DNA of 19,992 nt from Candidatus Nealsoniibacteriota bacterium (GTDB lineage: Bacteria; Patescibacteriota; Minisyncoccia; Minisyncoccales; PWPS01), in contig PWGJ01000066.1 in assembly GCA_003554445.1 (NCBI GenBank), forward strand, positions 1-19,992. Reading direction: 5' to 3'. Below, in pieces: positions 11,810-18,610 of this stretch. The number at the start of each line of letters is the position of its first letter. Position 1 is the stretch's first letter. Below the pieces are notes generated by a model. It was not told the origin of the DNA and made no database searches. It saw only the letters and a list, made by a program, of their open reading frames with translations. The position numbers were made by a program, and so were the translations under genes.

Positions 11810-14560
11810 TTATTTAACCAGAGCTTCTTTCTTTGTCTTTTTTGCGCTTCTTACATCTTGAGGAGTCTGAAAATCTATTTCACCATCCCTTATTCTGACA
11901 GTAATCTTTTCTCCGGATAATACATTTCCGGAAATAAGCTTGTTTGCCAACGGATTTAAGATGTCTTTTTGAATTCTTCTTTTCAGTGGTCTGGCTCCCA
12001 TGTCTCGATCAAATCCTTTTTCGGCCAAATGATTTTTTACCGATCGTTTAAATTCAAGCTTAACACCGCTGTTGGATAAAACTCTTTTGGCAACCTTGTC
12101 CAGCTCCAAGCCGACAATTTCTTTAACCTGTTCCATCTCCAGATGATTAAAGATTACTATTTCATCAATACGATTCAAAAACTCGGGACGGAACTGTTTT
12201 TTAAGTTCATCCATAACATTTTCCTTCACCATATCTCTTTTCTGCTCCTTTATTTCTTTGGCGGAAAATCCTAGACCTCCAGCTTCGGCAATATACTCCG
12301 AACCGGCGTTGGATGTCATTATAATGATCGCATTCTTGAAGGAAACTTCTCTTCCTTTGTTGTCAGTCAACCTTCCGTCTTCAAATACCTGTAAAAGAAT
12401 ATTGAATACTTCTTGATGAGCTTTTTCAATCTCATCGATTAAAACTACGCTATACGGCTTTCTTCTGATTTGTTCCGTAAGTTGACCGGCATCATCGTGG
12501 CCGACATATCCGGGAGGTGAGCCTATCATTTTGGATACGGAATGCTTTTCCATATATTCTGACATGTCCAACCTGATCATTGCATCTTCATCATCGAACA
12601 AAAATTCAGCCAAAGCTCTTGCAGTTTCAGTTTTACCTACTCCGGTCGGACCCAAAAATAGAAACGAGCCCAACGGCTTACCTTCTTCGGCAACACCGGC
12701 TCTTGATCTTCTTATAGCATTGGAAATTGCAGAAATAGCCTTGTTTTGACCGACCACTCTCTTGGATATAATCTTTTCCATTCTTTTTAATTTCTTAGCT
12801 TCTTCTTCAAGAAGTTTATTGGTAGGTATACCCGTCCATCTGGAAATAACTTCTGCAATATCTTCATCAGAAACGGTCTCTTTTAGAATCGGTCTTTCTT
12901 TTTGAATGTTAGCCAACTTCTTTTCTTCTTTTTGAAGTTTTTTTCTGAGAGACGGAATTTCACCGTATTTTATCTTCGCAACTCTTTCCAAATCAGCTTC
13001 CTGACCGGCTTTTTCGGCCTTGTATTCCAACCTATCTATCTTTTCTTTTAATTCTTTTATGTTGTCAATCGTCTCTCTTTCGGTGTTCCACCTAGCAGAG
13101 AGATCTTTTGCCTTTTCTTTTAGGTCGGCCAACTCTCTTTCTACCGCTTTTTTTCGTTTTTCGTTTTCTTCTTCTTTTAAGGCTTGTTTTTCAATTTCCA
13201 GGGCCTGAATTTCTTTTCTTAAATCTTCAAGCTCCTTGGGTTGTGATTCAACTTCCAATCTTAAAGAACTCATCGCTTCATCCATCAAATCAATAGCTTT
13301 GTCGGGCAACTGTCTGTCATTTATATGCTTGTTGGAAAGTTTGGCAGCAGCCTGAAGAGCGGAATCATCAATCTTTACTCCGTGATGCAACTCATATTTT
13401 TCTTTAATTCCTCTTAATATGAGAGTCGTCTCATCCTCGGAAGGCTCACCAACTCTAATGGGTTGGAATCTTCTTTCCAAAGCGGAATCCTTTTCAATAT
13501 ACTTTTGATATTCTTTTTGAGTCGTAGCACCGATAGCTCTTAATTTACCTCTAGCCAAATCCGGCTTTAAAAGATTGGATGCATCAATCGATCCTTCAGC
13601 GGCTCCGGCACCAACTAGCGTGTGTAACTCATCAATAAACAGAATATATCTGTCATTTTTCTTTTTAATCTCTTTCATCAGTGCCTTCATTCTGTTTTCA
13701 AACTCACCTCTGTAACGAGTTCCCGCAACCAAAGCTCCCAAGTCCAAAGAGATTACCTCTTTTTCCTTTAACGATTCGGGCACTTGTTTTTTTGATATTC
13801 TTTGTGCCAATCCTTCTACAATAGCCGTCTTACCGACTCCGGCTTCACCAATTAAAACCGGGTTATTTTTAGTTCTTCTGGAAAGAACTTGCATTAATCT
13901 TCTAGTCTCTTGATCTCTTCCGATTACAGGATCAGTCTCTCCCTTTTTGGCAAGCTCGGTCAAATTGATCGTATACTTTTCTATGGTCTGAATTTTTGAT
14001 TCCGGTTGAGGGTCGGTTATCTTTTCACCTCCTCTTACTTCCGCCAGGGCTTCCTTGAGTCCTTCATAACTCAAATCGACTTCATCTTTATCCTCCGGAC
14101 CACCTTTTGGGGTGGGTAAAAAGTCAGCTGATTCAATCAAATTTCTTGCAGAAGAGTCAACTTGAAGCAGAGCTAAAAAGAGATGTTCTACGGACATATA
14201 CTTGTCACCCATTTCACTCGCTTCCTTGCCCGCTTTCTTTAAGACTGCAGCCATAGACTGAGAAAGGAAAAATTGTCCCCTTCCCGGAGTTTTTTGATTT
14301 GAAGAAGACTCCAGGGGATTAATTATCTCATCCATTTTCTCCATCTCGTTTTTCACTCTTGTCTTCAATTTGTCGGTATCTACACCTTTCTTTTCCAAAA
14401 GCGTACTCACCGTCGATTCTTCTTGCGAAAGCAGCGAATACAAAAGATGTAACGGTGATATCTTCTTTTTGTTGTTTTTTCCAGCAACCTTTTGCGAAAA
14501 AAGAATTGCTTGTTGTGCCTTGTGCGTAAAATTAGCACCGGGCATTTGAGGCATATTCAT
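11810..14560 (-). CDS. clpB: ATP-dependent chaperone ClpB
   Basis: A 916-residue hexameric disaggregase that, with DnaK, pulls proteins out of aggregates. Order of domains: Clp N-domain (about 8-150); first AAA+ domain with Walker A GEAGVGKT (238-245), pore loop AGTRYRGEFE and Walker B YILFIDE (305-311); a full coiled-coil middle domain (about 420-545), which marks ClpB rather than ClpA or ClpX; the linker ISRWTGIP; second AAA+ domain with GPTGVGKT (637-644), pore loop SPPGYVG and VVLIDE (705-710). The C-terminal tail (SAKKTKKEALVK) is basic and a little longer than usual. No CIRCE operator is visible upstream. The start MNMPQMPG has two nearby ATG codons and no Shine-Dalgarno sequence. Gene and terminator are intact. 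Confidence 0.97.
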   Translation of the reverse strand: MNMPQMPGANFTHKAQQAILFSQKVAGKNNKKKISPLHLLYSLLSQEESTVSTLLEKKGVDTDKLKTRVKNEMEKMDEIINPLESSSNQKTPGRGQFFLSQSMAAVLKKAGKEASEMGDKYMSVEHLFLALLQVDSSARNLIESADFLPTPKGGPEDKDEVDLSYEGLKEALAEVRGGEKITDPQPESKIQTIEKYTINLTELAKKGETDPVIGRDQETRRLMQVLSRRTKNNPVLIGEAGVGKTAIVEGLAQRISKKQVPESLKEKEVISLDLGALVAGTRYRGEFENRMKALMKEIKKKNDRYILFIDELHTLVGAGAAEGSIDASNLLKPDLARGKLRAIGATTQKEYQKYIEKDSALERRFQPIRVGEPSEDETTLILRGIKEKYELHHGVKIDDSALQAAAKLSNKHINDRQLPDKAIDLMDEAMSSLRLEVESQPKELEDLRKEIQALEIEKQALKEEENEKRKKAVERELADLKEKAKDLSARWNTERETIDNIKELKEKIDRLEYKAEKAGQEADLERVAKIKYGEIPSLRKKLQKEEKKLANIQKERPILKETVSDEDIAEVISRWTGIPTNKLLEEEAKKLKRMEKIISKRVVGQNKAISAISNAIRRSRAGVAEEGKPLGSFLFLGPTGVGKTETARALAEFLFDDEDAMIRLDMSEYMEKHSVSKMIGSPPGYVGHDDAGQLTEQIRRKPYSVVLIDEIEKAHQEVFNILLQVFEDGRLTDNKGREVSFKNAIIIMTSNAGSEYIAEAGGLGFSAKEIKEQKRDMVKENVMDELKKQFRPEFLNRIDEIVIFNHLEMEQVKEIVGLELDKVAKRVLSNSGVKLEFKRSVKNHLAEKGFDRDMGARPLKRRIQKDILNPLANKLISGNVLSGEKITVRIRDGEIDFQTPQDVRSAKKTKKEALVK

Positions 14561-14599
14561 AAATTTACTTTGCTAAGTTATCTTAATTTCTGTAGAGTT

Positions 14600-14628
14600 A
14601 TATTAACATATTTACCAAAAATTATCAA
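14600..14628 (-). promoter_or_regulatory. Promoter of clpB
   Basis: On the minus strand TTGATA (14623-14628), 17 bp, TAATAT (14600-14605) preceded by TGT (an extended -10). The -35 box overlaps the stop of the upstream protease gene. It resembles the housekeeping promoters of this window rather than a heat-shock-specific signal. Confidence 0.55.
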
Positions 14629-15731
14629 TCGGAAGGTCGCTCTGCTAATTCCAGCTCCACCGTTTCCGAAATCGACCCTCTCATATACTCTATTTCTACG
14701 GTATCTCCGGCAGCGTAATCCAAGACCGCTTCGTAAAGCGGATAGTCCGAATCTATTCTTTTTCCGTCCATGGCGGTTATTATATCACCTTCTCTCAATC
14801 CGACTTGATTTGCAGGTGAGTCGGGATCGATCGCCGGTTGGCCGGCTCCCCCTCTTACTATCAATGCTCCGTAATCTATGGGCAACCCTCTCATCTCCAT
14901 TTCATAGCTGTCAATCATGACATATCTGACTCCGATGTAAGGATTTATTATCTCTCCATGTTCCAAAACCGATTCGATCGCTCTCTTGGATTGATTTATC
15001 GGAATTGCAAAACCGACATTGTCGGCATCTATATCTTTGGCGGTGTTTATTCCTATAACTTCACCGCGAAGATTAAGTAGTGGTCCACCCGAGTTTCCGA
15101 CATTGATTGCCGCATCGGTCTGAATCATTCCCTCCAGTCTCTCCAAAGACCATCCGTCTCTGGCCCAAATATCCCTAACCAATCCGGAAACTACTCCGAC
15201 GGAAACCGAATTTTTAAGCTCACCCAAAGTATATCCGATAGCGATTGCCGTCTGACCCAATCTCAATCCGTCAGAATCACCGAGTTCAAGAGCTCTAAAA
15301 TCTTCTCCTTCAATCTTTAAAAATGCTAAGTCTCTCATTGAATCTCTGGAAACTACTTCCGCCTCATACTCTTCTCCTTCATGAGTAATCACCGTATAAT
15401 TTTCATCAGCCTGAACTACATGCCTGTTAGTTAAAATATAACCGTCAGACGAGATGAAAAATCCGGATCCACTTATCGAATCTTCAAGCTCAATCGAGAC
15501 CACTGATTTTATCGCCTCTTCTACCGTATTGATCACCATCTCTTCATGAGTCACTTTCGGCTCATAAAAATCAATTTCTTCGGGTTCTCTTTGAGCTTCT
15601 TCTATCGGCTCTTCTTCTAATCCGTTTTCAAAATCAAGATCAAGAGAAACTCCCAAAAAGAGGCCGGCAATAACCGCCACGATAAATATTGTTATGGTTG
15701 TTTTTCTGCTTACGAATGTTTCGTCCTTCAT
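14625..15731 (-). CDS. HtrA/DegP-type serine protease with PDZ domain
   Basis: A 368-residue S1C protease for quality control outside the membrane. It has an N-terminal anchor (about 11-29, TTITIFIVAVIAGLFLGVSL), an acidic linker, a trypsin-like domain with His104 (TNRHVV), Asp134 (RDLAFLKI) and Ser214 (GNSGGPLLN), and one C-terminal PDZ domain (about 285-362, SPANQVGLREGDIITAMDGK). The catalytic triad is complete, so it should be active. The linker before the protease domain is Glu-rich, like other exported proteins here. It starts 9 bp after the kinase gene and is probably cotranscribed with ComEC and the surface proteins. Its TGA stop is directly followed by TAA. The family is certain; the symbol is left open between degP, degS and htrA. 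Confidence 0.93.
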   Translation of the reverse strand: MKDETFVSRKTTITIFIVAVIAGLFLGVSLDLDFENGLEEEPIEEAQREPEEIDFYEPKVTHEEMVINTVEEAIKSVVSIELEDSISGSGFFISSDGYILTNRHVVQADENYTVITHEGEEYEAEVVSRDSMRDLAFLKIEGEDFRALELGDSDGLRLGQTAIAIGYTLGELKNSVSVGVVSGLVRDIWARDGWSLERLEGMIQTDAAINVGNSGGPLLNLRGEVIGINTAKDIDADNVGFAIPINQSKRAIESVLEHGEIINPYIGVRYVMIDSYEMEMRGLPIDYGALIVRGGAGQPAIDPDSPANQVGLREGDIITAMDGKRIDSDYPLYEAVLDYAAGDTVEIEYMRGSISETVELELAERPSD

Positions 15732-15740
15732 GGTTTTCGA

Positions 15741-16097
15741 TTAATTTAAAAAATAAGGAATAAAGATTATTAAACCGATTACAAGTGCCGTAAGTGATAT
15801 CACCAAAACCGCTCCCGCGGAGATATCCTTTACATTTTTAACCTTTTTATCATAGGTCGGCTTTACTATATCCAGCACTCTTTCGAATTGAGAATTTACC
15901 AATTCTATCGAAATCACCGAACCTATTAAAAATATTATCAAGACGGATTCCCATTTTTCAAGAGGAAAGTAGATCACTCCCAGCAGAGCCAAGAAACCGA
16001 TGGTGATCATAATCCGAAAATTATTCTCAACGCAGCCGACTTTAAGTCCACGGAAACCGTTTTTAAAACTGTAAATTAATTTTTTAAAACTGATCAT
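15741..16097 (-). CDS. Diacylglycerol/undecaprenol kinase family protein (DgkA)
   Basis: A 118-residue integral membrane kinase. The family motif is visible: SIELVNSQFERVLDIV with Glu65, Asn68 and Glu72, followed by KNVKDISAGAVLV with Asp91. The N-terminal SFKNGFRGLKVGCVENNFRI is the amphipathic start typical of the family, and three membrane helices follow. In Gram-positive-type cells the substrate is usually undecaprenol, which becomes the lipid carrier for cell-wall and surface polymers; that preference is inferred here. It stands between comEC (21 bp) and the HtrA-type gene (9 bp), a position that fits an envelope operon. Length is normal and the key residues are present. Confidence 0.9.
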   Translation of the reverse strand: MISFKKLIYSFKNGFRGLKVGCVENNFRIMITIGFLALLGVIYFPLEKWESVLIIFLIGSVISIELVNSQFERVLDIVKPTYDKKVKNVKDISAGAVLVISLTALVIGLIIFIPYFLN

Positions 16098-16118
16098 ATC
16101 TTTACTTTTAACTTAATT

Positions 16119-17450
16119 TTAGCATAAAAGGCAAAGCTGATAAAACAATTCTATAAGAAAAAGAATAATTCTTACCGTTACCAAAGTAAAAGAAAAGGCT
16201 AAGAACTCGGGAATAAAAAAGGAGAGAAATAAAGATATCAACCCAAAAATCATAACGACCGGTAGAAGTGGAGCTAAAATTAAATTGGAAAGAGGAGCTA
16301 TAAAGGGTAAATTTCCAAAATAGTAATAGACCAACGGCAGAGTAAATATCTGAGCAGCCAAAGTTATCGATATGGTTTTTGATATGAATTCCGGAACTTT
16401 TCTAAAAAACTTGGTAAGTAGGTCGTTGAAATCCGAAAGGAGTCCTCTTTTATATCTTCTCTTTCTTGCGGTTAAAAAGATGTATATCTTTTGAGAAAAA
16501 AGAGTGATTCCCAAAGCGGCAAGAAAAGAAAGCTGAAAACCGATATTTTTTAAGATGTGAGGGTTGATTAATACCATTAAAAAGGCAATAAAGGTTAATC
16601 CGCGTACCGAATCGGCTCTTCTTTCCATCTTTTGAGCAATTATAAAAAAGGAGCCAATGAATCCGGCTCTTATTGCCGAAGGAGGTGCTCCGACCATGAA
16701 AACAAAAAGTGAAAGGAGTGCTAGCGAAAGAAAAGTCTTCCATTTGAAGGTTAAAAAGGATAAAACTCCGGTTATTACTCCGGCAATTATGACTATATGA
16801 GTTCCGGAAACGGCCAAAAGATGAGCAACCCCCACTTTGGAAAATTTATCCTGCAACCGATTCGGAAGACGAGTTCTGTCACCCAAAAGAATTGCTTTTA
16901 TAATTGTCGATTCCGGAAAATCAACACCCTTGGATATTTTGGTTTTAAGCTCTCTTCTAAAGCTGTAAATATAATATCCGGGTGATCTCTTTTGACTCAA
17001 CATTCTTATTTCCGGATCAAAAAAAATAGCGCTTATCCCGTCTTGCAAAAAGTAATTTTTAAATTCGGAATCGGGTAAAACCGGCTTTCCCGTCAATTCA
17101 ACTACTTGTCCGTATTGCAGATTTCCGTCGGTATAAATAATAATTTTTTCATTAATCTCTTTTCGGTTTAACTTATCAACTTGGATTACATCTCTGTCGT
17201 CCTCTATTACCCGCCCTTTGACGGTAACCTCTTCGCCTTCGAAAAGAGGGAGGATAAAATCGGGTTGAAAAGATTGATAGTAAAAGAGGCCGAAAATTAA
17301 AATAAAGACCGGGATAAATAACGACTTCTTTTTTAAAATTAAGGGTAAAAGAAGTAGCGGCAAAAAATAAATCCCCTTAAATAAAGGGGAGATTGCGACT
17401 CCGATTATAAAAGCGAGACAGGCGAGAAATACTTTTTTTGACAACGGCAC
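16119..17450 (-). CDS. comEC: ComEC/Rec2 competence membrane channel, without metallo-beta-lactamase domain
   Basis: A 443-residue polytopic protein. Several N-terminal helices, an OB-like extracellular domain (about 72-150, VTVKGRVIEDDRDVIQ) and the Competence domain follow in order. The signature motifs are FSKVGVAHLLAVSGTHIVII (about 203-222) and VGAPPSAIRAGF. ComEC forms the channel that takes single-stranded DNA across the membrane. Full-length ComEC has a C-terminal metallo-beta-lactamase nuclease domain and about 700 or more residues; here the protein ends after the last helices at LFYQLCLLC. This shorter form is, to my knowledge, common in CPR genomes, so it is probably not a truncation. 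The start is a GTG with no Shine-Dalgarno sequence; a TTG two codons later is an alternative. It lies 11 bp after a surface-protein gene. Confidence 0.92.
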   Translation of the reverse strand: MPLSKKVFLACLAFIIGVAISPLFKGIYFLPLLLLPLILKKKSLFIPVFILIFGLFYYQSFQPDFILPLFEGEEVTVKGRVIEDDRDVIQVDKLNRKEINEKIIIYTDGNLQYGQVVELTGKPVLPDSEFKNYFLQDGISAIFFDPEIRMLSQKRSPGYYIYSFRRELKTKISKGVDFPESTIIKAILLGDRTRLPNRLQDKFSKVGVAHLLAVSGTHIVIIAGVITGVLSFLTFKWKTFLSLALLSLFVFMVGAPPSAIRAGFIGSFFIIAQKMERRADSVRGLTFIAFLMVLINPHILKNIGFQLSFLAALGITLFSQKIYIFLTARKRRYKRGLLSDFNDLLTKFFRKVPEFISKTISITLAAQIFTLPLVYYYFGNLPFIAPLSNLILAPLLPVVMIFGLISLFLSFFIPEFLAFSFTLVTVRIILFLIELFYQLCLLC

Positions 17451-17461
17451 GTATTCTTTAA

Positions 17462-18610
17462 TTATTGCTTACCTTTTCTTGAAAACTTTTCTTTTAATTT
17501 ATCACGAGCAATTATACCGGCTACCAGAAGAAGGAGAATAATCAGTAAAATAATCTCCATACAGCCGATTTCAAAATCACCGAGAGTGGCTGCCAATCCT
17601 TCAACAAGACCCTCTTCTACAACAGGATCTTCATCTCGGGGATCGGTTACCTCTTTTTTGTCTTCATCTTCATCCGGTTTCGGCTGCTCTTTTCTTTCTT
17701 CTTCCGGCTCATCTTCTTCATCCATTATTTGGGTTTCTTCTTCTGTTTCTTTAGGTTGGTGCTCATCAACATCAATTTCTCCCAAAACTTCTCCTTCCAA
17801 AACCTCAAACTCCCCTTCGGAGCTGATTGCAAGAGAATCATTGTGAGAAACGGCTCTGTAATAATAAGTGCCCGACTCCAAATCAGTTAAACTGACAGAA
17901 TGAAAAAGATGCTTGGCTTCAGTCTCCGAGGTAAAAAGAAAATAGCCGTAAGAGGGTGGTCCCGATTGAAAATCAAAGAGATCTTCCTCGGTTCCGTAGA
18001 TTACTTTTGAAGTAGCCGGCCTGTTAGTTACCCAAGTTATAACGGCTCCGTTTTGGCTGGGAAAGTCATTTAATGCGGATATTTCAAGATCATCCTCCTT
18101 TGCGGGAGAAGATACCGGAAGTGTCTGCCGGCCTGTTGAAGGCTCATCTTCCCCGTCTTCATCTTCAAGCTCTTCTCGGGGCTCGACTAAAAAATTAAAA
18201 GATATTGTTTCATCTTCATAGTTATTATCCGTATCCTGATTAAAGCTTATCGAAAGAGTAAACTCTTCATCTTCTTCATCATCTAAAGTGCCTAAATTGA
18301 TGGGGCTGGTAAAGAGCTCTTTTAAGTTTTTTTGGTCTTGATCAATATGAACAGTTAATACTTCTGCCAACCTGACTCTTTCGGAGGTAGGTTCCGCTCC
18401 AAAGTAAAAGTCGCTTTGAAACCCAAGATTATTTACAACGGTTATTTTTTCGGTTTGAGTTGTGCTTCCGGGATACCAATCTTCAACTTCAAAAAGAGGA
18501 TCTTCAAAGTCAACTTCAAAGCCCTCGTTTTCAGCGACAACACTTAATGGAAGAAAAACCAAAACGGCCAAAAAAGACAAGGTTATTATATTTTTTATGT
18601 ATTTATTCAT
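17462..18610 (-). CDS. Surface protein: TasA/camelysin-like plus fibronectin-III-like domain, C-terminal membrane anchor
   Basis: A 382-residue protein from the ATG at 18610. Signal peptide MNKYIKNIITLSFLAVLVFL with cleavage after VVA (about 26). The first domain (about 30-145) has the TasA/camelysin pattern: WYPGSTTQTEKITVVNNLGF, a strand with LTVHID, and DNNYEDETISFNFLVEP. A fibronectin-III-like domain follows (about 175-271, ITWVTNRPATSKVIYGTEED, SLTDLESGTYYYRAVS). Then come an acidic Pro/Glu linker and one membrane helix (351-368, MEIILLIILLLLVAGIIA) with a basic tail. The protein should stand on the cell surface. Longer in-frame starts up to 18862 are shadows of the acidic tail of the upstream gene and are rejected. 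The ATG overlaps that gene's TAA (ATGAATAA), so the two are translationally coupled. Confidence 0.8.
   Translation of the reverse strand: MNKYIKNIITLSFLAVLVFLPLSVVAENEGFEVDFEDPLFEVEDWYPGSTTQTEKITVVNNLGFQSDFYFGAEPTSERVRLAEVLTVHIDQDQKNLKELFTSPINLGTLDDEEDEEFTLSISFNQDTDNNYEDETISFNFLVEPREELEDEDGEDEPSTGRQTLPVSSPAKEDDLEISALNDFPSQNGAVITWVTNRPATSKVIYGTEEDLFDFQSGPPSYGYFLFTSETEAKHLFHSVSLTDLESGTYYYRAVSHNDSLAISSEGEFEVLEGEVLGEIDVDEHQPKETEEETQIMDEEDEPEEERKEQPKPDEDEDKKEVTDPRDEDPVVEEGLVEGLAATLGDFEIGCMEIILLIILLLLVAGIIARDKLKEKFSRKGKQ

Noticed and set aside
14561..14622. CIRCE or other heat-shock operator before clpB
   Set aside because: No TTAGCACTC-N9-GAGTGCTAA-like inverted repeat is present; only a sigma-70-type promoter is visible.
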